Shown: positions 1 through 6,262, counted from the first letter of the stretch. The stretch: 7,098 nucleotides of DNA from an uncultured Rhizobiaceae group bacterium (GCA_938009335.1 CALLHT010000150.1:1-7098); one strand, 5' to 3'. Program-made: numbers and translations. Notes: generated from the sequence alone by a model not told the origin.

Positions 1-201
1 CGTCATCCTCGTCCTCGGACTTGTTCCGTGGATCAACCCGAGGATCCAGGCCCGAGCCGAGGATATGGTTTGCAAGTCCACCCCCGTCATTCCTGTGCTT
101 GGCACAGGAATCCATGCCTGAAGACGCAGAGCATATGCTGCACCATCGAAGAATTGGCGAGGCCATAGGAATGGATCCCCGCCATGAAGGCGAGGATGAC
201 G
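1..201. repeat. Composite palindromic intergenic repeat of alphaproteobacterial type
   Basis: The outer arms CGTCATCCTCG (1-11) and CGAGGATGACG (191-201) are exact 11-base inverted copies, so the stretch is one large nested inverted repeat. Inside are further repeat words: CCTCGG (13-18) opposite CCGAGG (38-43), CCGAGGAT twice in direct orientation (38-45 and 57-64), and the compact hairpin at 89-111. A related tail, GAGAATGACGG, lies just outside at about 215-225. Short palindromes that open with CGTCATCC or CGTCATTCC and close with GGATGACG or GAATGACG are known as dispersed intergenic repeats in Rhizobiales genomes. This copy looks like two or more such units nested or eroded together. The left edge is cut by the window, so the full unit is not visible. 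Confidence 0.75.
89..111. repeat. Perfect 10-bp hairpin unit within the repeat
   Basis: ATTCCTGTGC (89-98) pairs perfectly with GCACAGGAAT (102-111) across a TTG loop. The flanks CGTC (before) and CCATG (after) complete the word CGTCATTCCTGTGC...GGAATCCATG, which is common as a dispersed palindrome in alphaproteobacteria. No T-tract follows on either strand, so this is a repeat unit and not an intrinsic terminator. Confidence 0.75.
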
Positions 202-236
202 GGTTAAGGTGGATCGAGAATGACGGAGTGGGTGGT

Positions 237-524
237 GACCTCTTGCCCGACCCAACAAAACTCATCCGTCGATTAGCCGGCCTCGACCACGCACTCAAAA
301 CCATCCCCCAACAGGCCAAACGCCTCGCCAGAATTATGGCCCAGCGCGAGCATGCCCCTCCTGGACCTCGAAAAGTGCCACCCATGCGCCCCGGCATACC
401 ACCCGGTTCAAACAAACAATCAACCGAGCCATCCCACGAAGTCTTGCGAGAACTTCATGGCCTCGTCCGCGATTGGGAAAAGGACGCGTGGGAACGGCGG
501 TGTGGGAAGCTTGAAGTGCCTTGA
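237..524 (+). pseudogene. C-terminal remnant of a conserved alphaproteobacterial hypothetical protein
   Basis: From about 237 to the TGA at 522-524 the frame encodes an Arg/Pro-rich segment containing LIRRLAGLDHAL, QAKRLARIMAQRE, PPMRPGIPPG and HEVLRELHGLVRD. From memory, this resembles the C-terminal third of uncharacterised alphaproteobacterial proteins that contain RLARW, LRPGRPPG and HEVDxVLRxCHxLA-like words. I cannot confirm that without a search. The frame stays open back to base 1, but everything before about 230 is the palindromic repeat, so residues encoded there are not a believable N-terminus and no convincing start with a ribosome-binding site is seen. The likeliest reading is a gene whose 5' part was lost or replaced by repeat insertion. 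An intact fused gene starting outside the window is possible. No function can be assigned. Confidence 0.5.
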
Positions 525-563
525 TATGTCAGCGTGTCTGTTCCTTTTCCATACCTTGTCTTA

Positions 564-579
564 CCCGCGTTTTCGCGGG
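564..579. other. GC-rich hairpin between the remnant and the lactate dehydrogenase gene
   Basis: CCCGCG (564-569) pairs perfectly with CGCGGG (574-579) around a TTTT loop. It sits 40 bases after the remnant's stop codon, where a terminator would be expected. No run of T follows on either strand, so it is at best a degenerate or Rho-assisted terminator. The remaining bases up to the next start (580-712) are AT-rich and presumably hold the promoter of the next gene, but no convincing -35/-10 pair could be picked out. Confidence 0.4.
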
Positions 580-712
580 CGTGGGTGTTGGTGAAATCAA
601 CAGAAGAAACAATCTGATTTATTATTTCCAAAATAGAAAAAGTGTTTGAGCCTTGAAATCTTACCTCAAGTGCAACAAAACCCATTCAGATTTTATTATC
701 CCGGAGCAAACC

Positions 713-1897
713 ATGTTCAGACGCCTCAAAGATTGCCACAACGTTCAAGAAATGCGCCTGCTGGCCAAGCAACGCCTTCCTGGCCCGATTTTCCACTACA
801 TTGACGGTGCGGCTGATGATGAGCTGACCTATAGACGCAATACAGAAGCATTTGATGATTGCGATCTCGTGCCAAACGTTCTTGCAGGCGTTGAAGAAGT
901 GGATATGAGCGTTGAGGTGATGGGGCAGAAGCTCGATATGCCGATTTACTGCGCGCCAACAGCCTTGCAACGGCTTTTCCATCATGATGGGGAACGCGCA
1001 GTAGCCCGCGCTGCCAAGAAATATGGTACGATGTTCGGCGTTTCTTCGCTTGCAACGGTAACCGTGGAAGAGATTTCCGAGATCACGGACGGTCCGAAAA
1101 TGTTCCAGTTTTACTTCCACAAAGACCGCGGGCTTAACGATGCGCTGCTGGAACGTGCTCGGGAAGCCAAATTTCAGGTGATGGCACTAACCGTAGATAC
1201 GATTACAGGGGGCAACCGTGAGCGTGATTTGCATACAGGCTTTACCTCGCCGCCTAAATTGACGCTTGAGAGCCTCTTGAGCTTTGCAACGCATCCAATG
1301 TGGGCTTGGAACTTTTTCACCAAACCGAAATTTGATATGCCGCATCTTTCAGGCCACGTCTCGGAAGGCACCAATATGGCGGTCTCTGTGGGCGAATATT
1401 TCTCCAAGATGCTGGATCAATCCATGAGTTGGAAGGACGCTGAAAAGCTCTGCAAGGATTGGAACGGACAATTTGCGCTCAAAGGGATTATGAGCGTCGA
1501 AGATGCAAAGCGCGCGGTCGATATCGGCTGTACCGGCATTATGGTTTCAAACCATGGTGGGCGTCAGCTCGATGGATCACGCGCGCCGTTCGATCAGCTT
1601 GCCGAGATTTGCGATGCGGTAGGTGATAAGATCGATGTGATTTGCGAAGGCGGTATTCAGCGCGGCACGCATGTTCTCAAGGCGCTTTCTGTGGGGGCAA
1701 AAGCCTGTTCCGGCGGGCGGCTGTATCTCTATTCGCTTGCTGCTGCGGGGCAGGCAGGTGTTGAGAAGACGCTTGGCAACCTTCGCACAGAAATTGAACG
1801 GGATATGAAGCTGATGGGTGTCACCAAGATTGACCAGCTTAATCGCGAGAACCTGCGCTGGCGCAATCATCCGGGCCGTAGGTTAGATCATTTCTGA
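713..1897 (+). CDS. lldD: FMN-dependent L-lactate dehydrogenase (alpha-hydroxy-acid oxidase family)
   Basis: This 394-residue protein belongs to the FMN alpha-hydroxy-acid oxidase family, which oxidises L-2-hydroxy acids such as L-lactate to 2-oxo acids. LldD-type members pass electrons to membrane quinone. By alignment to glycolate oxidase the active site is complete: Tyr29 (HYIDGA), Tyr134 (QFYFHKD), Asp162, Arg169, Lys257 (LKGI), His281 and Arg284 (SNHGGRQLDG), with flavin-phosphate Arg336. The THPMWAW segment (193-199) matches the extra LldD segment thought to contact the membrane, favouring dehydrogenase over soluble oxidase. Glu312 replaces the usual FMN-binding Asp in the [D]GG motif, a conservative change. 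ATG 713 is chosen because GGAG (703-706) sits six bases upstream and the N-terminus then matches family length; the in-frame TTG at 653 lacks this. It appears monocistronic, closed by the hairpin at 1919. The exact substrate is inferred. Confidence 0.9.
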   Translation: MFRRLKDCHNVQEMRLLAKQRLPGPIFHYIDGAADDELTYRRNTEAFDDCDLVPNVLAGVEEVDMSVEVMGQKLDMPIYCAPTALQRLFHHDGERAVARAAKKYGTMFGVSSLATVTVEEISEITDGPKMFQFYFHKDRGLNDALLERAREAKFQVMALTVDTITGGNRERDLHTGFTSPPKLTLESLLSFATHPMWAWNFFTKPKFDMPHLSGHVSEGTNMAVSVGEYFSKMLDQSMSWKDAEKLCKDWNGQFALKGIMSVEDAKRAVDIGCTGIMVSNHGGRQLDGSRAPFDQLAEICDAVGDKIDVICEGGIQRGTHVLKALSVGAKACSGGRLYLYSLAAAGQAGVEKTLGNLRTEIERDMKLMGVTKIDQLNRENLRWRNHPGRRLDHF

Positions 1898-1918
1898 TTG
1901 AGAGTTTGATTCTTATAT

Positions 1919-1951
1919 ACCTGCCAAGTCCCTGACTTGGCAGGTGTTTTT
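1919..1951 (+). terminator. Intrinsic terminator of the lactate dehydrogenase gene
   Basis: ACCTGCCAAGT (1919-1929) and ACTTGGCAGGT (1935-1945) form a perfect 11-bp stem with a 5-base CCCTG loop, followed by G and five T (1947-1951). It starts 21 bases after the lldD stop. On the minus strand the hairpin is followed by TATATAAG, not a U-rich tract, so it should act mainly on rightward transcripts, although it also lies just past the stop of the convergent hydrolase gene. Confidence 0.9.
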
Positions 1952-1961
1952 CTGAAACTAT

Positions 1962-2801
1962 TCAGGAATCAGTGTTTTCTGCCAGCAACTCATCCAGCTG
2001 TTTAGCAAGCCAACCGCGCGCGATCCAGTGGCCGCCGCCATGAACATCCAACTGGACGGTTTTGCCTGACGTGCAATTGGTCCATTCATAGTGTGTGTAT
2101 TTCTGTGAGCTTTCCCAATTAGACTTTTCGACTGGGGTTATGCCGCATCCGTTGATCCGCTGCCAGAGGCGAATAGGTCCGGTCTCTTCACCGTTTGGGC
2201 CATAGGGGAAGTCCATGACCGTATCTTTCAGCCCATGAACGTGACGAACCTCAACAGGTCCCGTTTCGCAATTCTCGGACTGATCATAAAACGTGCCGGA
2301 GATGCCCAAAAGAACCGTTACTTGATTGCCTGCCTCACACGAGAAGCGCCAGGCCATGGAACTGCCCCAGGAATATCCGGAAACAAAGAGTTTAGAGCGG
2401 TCTACGGGAAATCGCTTTTCCACATCATCAAGAACAGCTTGTGTGAAGCCGGTATCGCGTGAACCGGGGCGCCAAAAGTCCCAGGATTTGCCAAGGCCAT
2501 TTGGCGCCACCAAAAGCACATTTCTTTTGCGCGTTTCCTGCCCGATGTGTTTGTGATTGACCGGTACAGGGCCTTGTCTCCCCCACCCATGAAAATGAAC
2601 TAGAATGGGAAGAGGTGTCACACCATCCCAATTGTCTGGTGGCAGCACATGATAGCTGCGATCGCCAATCGGGCAGGGAGTGTTGCCCACGCATTCAGTA
2701 GCCTGCGCTGTGGAGTGTTTGCAGGTGGTCGTGCCGAGATAGGCAAATGCACCAAGAGTAACGGCGCTTGCCACAGAAAGGAAAGGAAAACGTTTTGTCA
2801 T
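1962..2801 (-). CDS. Exported alpha/beta-hydrolase, PHB depolymerase / feruloyl esterase-like
   Basis: The 279-residue protein has an N-terminal signal peptide: basic MTKR, a hydrophobic core at about 5-23, and a likely signal peptidase I site after STAQA (34). It should therefore act in the periplasm or outside the cell. The mature part shows the serine-hydrolase pattern of the LpqC/poly(3-hydroxybutyrate) depolymerase group: HFHGWG near 69-74 (oxyanion region), nucleophile Ser144 in GYSWG, Asp193 in HGLKD, and His258 in GGGHW. Cys37 and Cys43 flank the first strand in a CxxxxxC arrangement. The real substrate (polyester, feruloyl ester or other) cannot be read from the sequence. ATG 2801 is preferred over the in-frame GTG at 2852 because it begins the signal peptide cleanly, although it lacks a clear Shine-Dalgarno. 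It lies 83 bases downstream of the MFS gene on the same strand and may share its transcript or use its own promoter. Confidence 0.85.
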   Translation of the reverse strand: MTKRFPFLSVASAVTLGAFAYLGTTTCKHSTAQATECVGNTPCPIGDRSYHVLPPDNWDGVTPLPILVHFHGWGRQGPVPVNHKHIGQETRKRNVLLVAPNGLGKSWDFWRPGSRDTGFTQAVLDDVEKRFPVDRSKLFVSGYSWGSSMAWRFSCEAGNQVTVLLGISGTFYDQSENCETGPVEVRHVHGLKDTVMDFPYGPNGEETGPIRLWQRINGCGITPVEKSNWESSQKYTHYEWTNCTSGKTVQLDVHGGGHWIARGWLAKQLDELLAENTDS

Positions 2802-2807
2802 TTCTAC

Positions 2808-2836
2808 AATATATCTGGCAGTGATTTGTGTTTTAA
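2808..2836 (-). promoter_or_regulatory. Candidate promoter for the exported hydrolase
   Basis: On the minus strand TTAAAA (2836-2831) and TATATT (2813-2808) are spaced by 17 bases, a reasonable sigma-70 arrangement with a good -10 and a weak -35. Only six bases (2807-2802) separate the -10 box from the ATG at 2801. A transcript from here would be leaderless or nearly so, which would agree with the lack of a Shine-Dalgarno. AT-rich chance matches of this quality are common, so confidence is low. Confidence 0.3.
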
Positions 2837-2884
2837 GCGGAAAATCACACACTCACCAAACCGTGTTGCTGCGTGAAAAGATCA

Positions 2885-4093
2885 TTATTCTTTGGGTTGC
2901 AGGCGGGTTGCGAGAAACGAAACGATTAGGAAAGTCAAAGTACCCAAAGCGAAATACGCTCCGGGGAAATCATAAGGTGCGTTTTCGGAAGTAAAGTAGG
3001 AAAAGCTTGCAGCTGAAATTGCAGGGCCAATGATGGCCGATAATCCGCTAATAGATGTAAGTGCGCCTTGCAGGTGGCCCTGTTGTTCTGGCTTTACAAA
3101 TTGCGAGGCGATTGCCTGCAAAGCTGGACCTGCGCAGCCGGCACCCAGGGCATAAAGTGGAATGCCGAGATAGGCGATCAATGGATTGCTGGTGCAGGAG
3201 AGAATGAGGAACATGACGGCGCATAGCAGTGCACCAAGAACCGCAGTTTGTTTCTCGCCGAGTGATCTCACGGTAGGCCTTACAAGGAAGCCTTGAACGA
3301 TGAAATACGACACACCAACAACGGCGAGGGATATTCCTGCTTCCTGCAAGCCCCAGCCGTATTTGTGTTGGGTGAAGATTACCCAGATGGTTTCCATGCC
3401 GCGCTGCGTAGCGTTAAGAAGGAGAAGAATAAGTCCCATTAAAAGAAGCGTCGGGCTGGTTCTTAGCAGTGCCAGTGTGCCAAACGGATTGGCCTTCATC
3501 AGGCTTGCAGCGTTTCGCTTTTCTTCTGGTAGCGTTTCTTCCAACAGGAAATAACCAACGATGCAATTAAGTAGGGACAATATTGCGGCGAAATAAAACG
3601 GCATTCTTGTATCGATGGCACCGAAGAAGCCGCCAACTAGTGGGCCGATGATGAAACCAATGCCGAATGCAGCGCCTAACATGCCGAAGCCTGCTGCGCG
3701 GTCTTCAGGTTTTGTGGTGTCCGTGATGTAGGCGCTAGCGATGGAATATGTTGCGCCGAAGACGCCGCCAAGCGCGCGTCCCAGAAATACCCAAATGATA
3801 CTTGGTGCAAAGGCAAGAAGGAGTGTATCAAAACCAAGACCAAGCAGGGCGATCAACATGATCCGACGCCTGCCAAAACGATCTGATAATGCGCCCATGA
3901 CGGGTGCAAACAGAAACTGCATGATGGAAAAAACGACAGCCGTTGCGCCGTAAATCGCTGCTGTATGAGAGACATCACCTGTGGTGAGTTCCTCGACCAA
4001 AGTCGGCAGGATTGGCCACATCATACCGACCCCCATCATGTTGATCATGATGCTGGTAAGGACAATCCAAAGGCTAGGGGAAATGTTTTTCAA
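2885..4093 (-). CDS. MFS transporter, TetA-like (TCR/Tet) drug:proton antiporter family
   Basis: The 402-residue protein has about 12 hydrophobic segments and belongs to the major facilitator superfamily, inner membrane, most like the TetA/DHA1 exporters. Motif A is GALSDRFGRRR (67-77, loop 2-3). Motif C, the antiporter signature, is GAAFGIGFIIGPLVGG (140-155, TM5). Asp89 and Arg106 align with functionally important Asp84 and Arg101 of TetA(B). The TM1 aspartate of TetA (Asp15 in LDAMGIG) is replaced by Asn18 (INMMGVG), so a tetracycline exporter is unlikely and the substrate is unknown. The start given is TTG at 4093. No ATG occurs before TM1, but there is no obvious ribosome-binding site, so the start is uncertain. 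The 28-base gap after the gpt stop suggests one transcript with translational coupling. Confidence 0.9.
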   Translation of the reverse strand: MKNISPSLWIVLTSIMINMMGVGMMWPILPTLVEELTTGDVSHTAAIYGATAVVFSIMQFLFAPVMGALSDRFGRRRIMLIALLGLGFDTLLLAFAPSIIWVFLGRALGGVFGATYSIASAYITDTTKPEDRAAGFGMLGAAFGIGFIIGPLVGGFFGAIDTRMPFYFAAILSLLNCIVGYFLLEETLPEEKRNAASLMKANPFGTLALLRTSPTLLLMGLILLLLNATQRGMETIWVIFTQHKYGWGLQEAGISLAVVGVSYFIVQGFLVRPTVRSLGEKQTAVLGALLCAVMFLILSCTSNPLIAYLGIPLYALGAGCAGPALQAIASQFVKPEQQGHLQGALTSISGLSAIIGPAISAASFSYFTSENAPYDFPGAYFALGTLTFLIVSFLATRLQPKE

Positions 4094-4121
4094 ATGGTTG
4101 GCTGGGGCGCGGCCTGGTGCT

Positions 4122-4637
4122 TTACCCGTCCTTTTTTCCGGAGATGGGTGCGGAATAGGATAGGTCGAGATCCCATGGGAAATAAATCCAGGTATCTTGA
4201 GACACTTCCGTCACATAAGTGTCTACAGTTGGTTTGCCGGATGGCTTGGCATAAACGGTCGCAAAATGTGCATTGGGAAGCATTTCCCGCACTTTTTTCG
4301 CTGTAGCGCCAGTGTCAGTCAGGTCATCGATGACGAGCACTTGCTCGCCGCCATTGGTCTCTGCCACGATTGATTCTGAAATGCCTTTTAGCACAACAAG
4401 ATTTCCCTGATCTTTGTACTCATGGTATGATGCGATGCACACGGTCTCGATGTTTCTGACACCAAGTTCGCGGGCGATAATAGCGGCAGGAACAAGCCCA
4501 CCTCTGGTGATGGAAATGACAGCTTTCCATTCGCCGTTTTTCTCACTTATGCCTGCAAGCCTCCAAGCAAGGGCTTTGCTATCGCGGTGGAATTGGTCCC
4601 ATGAAACGGGGAAGGCTTTTGGTGCGGCGTCTGACAT
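4122..4637 (-). CDS. gpt: Xanthine(-guanine) phosphoribosyltransferase
   Basis: This type I phosphoribosyltransferase transfers the ribose-5-phosphate of PRPP to xanthine, guanine or, less well, hypoxanthine, giving XMP/GMP in cytoplasmic purine salvage. The 171-residue product matches E. coli Gpt along its length. SITRGGLVPAAIIARELG (42-59) holds the Arg-Gly-Gly PRPP-pyrophosphate loop, VLVIDDLTDTGATA (100-113) is the PRPP-binding signature with the acidic pair Asp104-Asp105, and QDTWIYFPWD (147-156) matches the base-binding tail QDTWIEQPWD. ATG 4637 is chosen because it gives family length and has GGAA about seven bases upstream; the longer frame to 4697 would run into the divergent gene. 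It is the first gene of a leftward run with the MFS transporter, and its promoter must lie in the 62-base gap shared with the divergent DinB-like gene. Confidence 0.95.
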   Translation of the reverse strand: MSDAAPKAFPVSWDQFHRDSKALAWRLAGISEKNGEWKAVISITRGGLVPAAIIARELGVRNIETVCIASYHEYKDQGNLVVLKGISESIVAETNGGEQVLVIDDLTDTGATAKKVREMLPNAHFATVYAKPSGKPTVDTYVTEVSQDTWIYFPWDLDLSYSAPISGKKDG

Positions 4638-4699
4638 ATTTCGTTCCGAAGTAAGTTTGGATGGACAGTCAATATTCTGAAACAAGGGATTGTGCAACG

Positions 4700-5206
4700 A
4701 TGATTACGTCTGATTTCGTGAGAACCATGGCGCGTTACAATGCTTGGCAAAACAAAAGCATCTACGGTGCTGCGTCACAGTTGGATGATGCTGATCGGAA
4801 AAAGGATCGCGGTGCGTTCTTTGGTTCAATCCATGAAACGCTCTCACATCTTCTTTGGGGGGACCAAATCTGGATGGCGCGTTTTGCGGGAACTCCGGCG
4901 CCATCTGCAAGTTCAATTCAAGAATCGCGTTCAATGATTGACGCTTGGAGCGAACTGACGAGTCAAAGGGAAGCATTTGACGAAAAATTACTGGACTGGA
5001 GTGACGTCGTAAACGAAGAATTTTTGAACGGTGAGCTTTCTTGGTTTTCGGGCGCTCTCAATAAACACGTCACACGCCAAACTGGCATGCTCGTTACGCA
5101 TATGTTCAACCACCAGACCCATCATAGAGGGCAGGTCAATACGATGATTTTGCAAGCTGGATGTCGACTAGACGATACGGATTTGTTCGCGATGCCGGAA
5201 GGTTAG
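4700..5206 (+). CDS. DinB-family (DinB/YfiT-like) metal-binding four-helix protein
   Basis: The 168-residue protein fits the DinB fold, a four-helix bundle with a metal held by three histidines. The likely ligands are His50 (LSHLLWGDQIW), His138 and His142 (HMFNHQTHHRGQ), the standard H...HxxxH arrangement. Its length is normal for the family. Members range from Bacillus DNA-damage-inducible DinB to bacillithiol- or mycothiol-dependent thiol transferases, so the reaction here is unknown. The protein is unrelated to DNA polymerase IV, which shares the name dinB in E. coli. ATG 4700 is chosen because AAGGGA (4684-4689) lies ten bases upstream and MITSDFVRTMARYNAWQN is a typical family start. 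It is transcribed away from gpt. Its TAG stop overlaps the stop codon of the convergent pilin gene, so the 3' ends of the two mRNAs must overlap unless processed. Confidence 0.9.
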   Translation: MITSDFVRTMARYNAWQNKSIYGAASQLDDADRKKDRGAFFGSIHETLSHLLWGDQIWMARFAGTPAPSASSIQESRSMIDAWSELTSQREAFDEKLLDWSDVVNEEFLNGELSWFSGALNKHVTRQTGMLVTHMFNHQTHHRGQVNTMILQAGCRLDDTDLFAMPEG

Positions 5207-5373
5207 CCCGGAGTGGCGTTTTGAACTTCCTGGCCAAGTTGATTGTAATTGTCCTCAGTTGCATCTCCAAGATTTGTTACGCCGCCAACGATAGCAGCGC
5301 CAATCAGGCTGGCAATGAGTGCATACTCTATTGAAGTCGCGCCTGCGGTATCGCGTAAGAATTTCTTGAACAT
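5203..5373 (-). CDS. Flp-family type IVb pilin (prepilin), 56 residues
   Basis: Reading the minus strand from ATG 5373 to TAA at 5203-5205 gives a 56-residue protein with the hallmark of Flp/Fap pilins: a short basic leader (MFKKFLRDTAG) then ATSIEYALIASLIG, with the prepilin peptidase (TadV/CpaA-type) cut expected after Gly11 and Glu at +5 followed by Tyr. A single hydrophobic helix (about 17-33) becomes the pilus core, and a polar tail ends in QNATPG. Such pilins form Tad/Flp pili used for surface attachment. GGAA lies five to eight bases before the ATG. No other tad/cpa gene is visible, so it is an orphan or satellite pilin gene relying on assembly genes elsewhere. Its stop overlaps the DinB-like gene's stop by four bases in total (5203-5206). 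The 80 bases upstream are AT-rich and probably carry its promoter. Confidence 0.92.
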   Translation of the reverse strand: MFKKFLRDTAGATSIEYALIASLIGAAIVGGVTNLGDATEDNYNQLGQEVQNATPG

Positions 5374-5453
5374 GGAGCTTCCGATTCGAAGTTATGATTC
5401 TCTACAAACTAAGCCCAATGTCTTAACACTCAGTAACTAAACAACTATTCCGT

Positions 5454-6194
5454 TTAGTCTTGATTAAACTCAACCAGCATATTTTTCACATCCTCGATTG
5501 CTGCATTTTGCATTTTCTTATCCCTTGCTCGCAAGACAATTTGAGTAAAGAATTTTTCGCCATCGTATTTTGGATAGGAACCAATCGATGTTTCAGGATG
5601 AGATTTTTGAATCTCTCCAAGACGGTCGCCTATAGTTCCCTCGCCAAATGGGCAATGGATTGTCTCAGAGAGCATTTTTGCGCCGCCTTCAAGGGTTGGC
5701 AAAACGTTTTCCAGCATGGCTTGAAAGACGGATGGGACGCCCGCCATTACATAAACGTTTTCCAGCTTAAAGCCAGGAGCAACGGAAACCGGATTATCGA
5801 TCAAATCTGCACCATGTGGAATGCGCGCCATGCGTTGACGGGCAGGGGTAAACTCCATTTCGCGAGCTTTGTAGTGTGCGGTAAGAAGGCTCATTGCACG
5901 CGGGTCGTGGTCAATTGCAACTCCGAACGCAGCAGCAATTGCATCTGCCGTGATATCATCATGGGTCGGACCAATGCCGCCGCTGGTGAACACATAAGTG
6001 TAACGTTCCCGCAAGGCATTAAGCGCCGCTACGATCTCGTCTTGTTCGTCAGAGACGATTCTCACTTCCTTTAGATCAATGCCCTGATGGGTTAGCGCAT
6101 TTGCGAGATGACCGATGTTTTTGTCCCGCGTTCTGCCGGAAAGAAGTTCGTCGCCAATGGCAAGAGCGCCAGCTGTGATCACTTTTGAGTTCAT
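5454..6194 (-). CDS. cinA: CinA N-terminal-domain protein (MoaB/Mog-like fold), single-domain
   Basis: The 246-residue cytoplasmic protein matches the N-terminal domain of CinA (COG1058), which has the MoaB/Mog molybdopterin-binding fold. Visible signatures are GDELLSGRTRDKN (14-26), the phosphate-binding TSGGIGPTHDDITADA (70-85), MAGVPS (150-155), and GEGTIGDRL (184-192) with GSYP (205-208) from the family's C-terminal part. Homologues of this domain have been reported to hydrolyse ADP-ribose, so nucleotide clean-up is more likely than molybdopterin synthesis. The second CinA domain (PncC, NMN amidohydrolase) is absent, and the protein ends where the first domain normally does. Database names such as 'competence/damage-inducible protein A' are historical. 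ATG 6194 has a strong AAGGAAG just upstream. The gene diverges from the membrane-protein gene at 6265, which carries the identical ribosome-binding leader. Confidence 0.9.
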   Translation of the reverse strand: MNSKVITAGALAIGDELLSGRTRDKNIGHLANALTHQGIDLKEVRIVSDEQDEIVAALNALRERYTYVFTSGGIGPTHDDITADAIAAAFGVAIDHDPRAMSLLTAHYKAREMEFTPARQRMARIPHGADLIDNPVSVAPGFKLENVYVMAGVPSVFQAMLENVLPTLEGGAKMLSETIHCPFGEGTIGDRLGEIQKSHPETSIGSYPKYDGEKFFTQIVLRARDKKMQNAAIEDVKNMLVEFNQD

Positions 6195-6262
6195 GGGCTT
6201 CCTTTTTGATTAATCTTGTATGTATTATTCAACTATTAAGGGGCGCTTCACAAAGGAAGCCC
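6195..6262. promoter_or_regulatory. Divergent promoter region bounded by an 11-bp inverted repeat carrying both ribosome-binding sites
   Basis: GGGCTTCCTTT (6195-6205) and AAAGGAAGCCC (6252-6262) are perfect inverted copies separated by 46 bases. Each arm contains the Shine-Dalgarno (AAGGA) of one of the two divergent genes and sits immediately before that gene's ATG, at 6194 (minus) and 6265 (plus). The AT-rich middle (6206-6245) must hold both promoters; several TATTAT/TAATAC-like words occur but no pair could be chosen with confidence. Confidence 0.55.

Noticed and set aside
1..225. CRISPR array or insertion sequence
   Set aside because: The repeats are nested palindromes without regular spacers, and no transposase or cas-like frame is present.
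653..712. Twenty-residue N-terminal extension of the lactate dehydrogenase from TTG 653
   Set aside because: ATG 713 has a well-placed GGAG and gives the normal family N-terminus; the extension has neither family similarity nor a good ribosome-binding site.
4638..4699. Specific promoter boxes in the gpt/DinB-like divergent gap
   Set aside because: Both promoters should be here, but the best boxes on the plus strand (TTGGAT and TATTCT) are only 10 bases apart, so no assignment is justified.
5249..5440. Plus-strand 63-codon frame opposite the pilin
   Set aside because: It is the shadow of the clearly recognisable Flp pilin on the other strand and matches nothing I know.
5436..5458. ACTAAAC...GTTTAGT inverted repeat at the CinA-like gene's stop codon as a terminator
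   Set aside because: Seven AT-rich pairs, a 9-base loop and no following T-run on the minus strand make it too weak to call.
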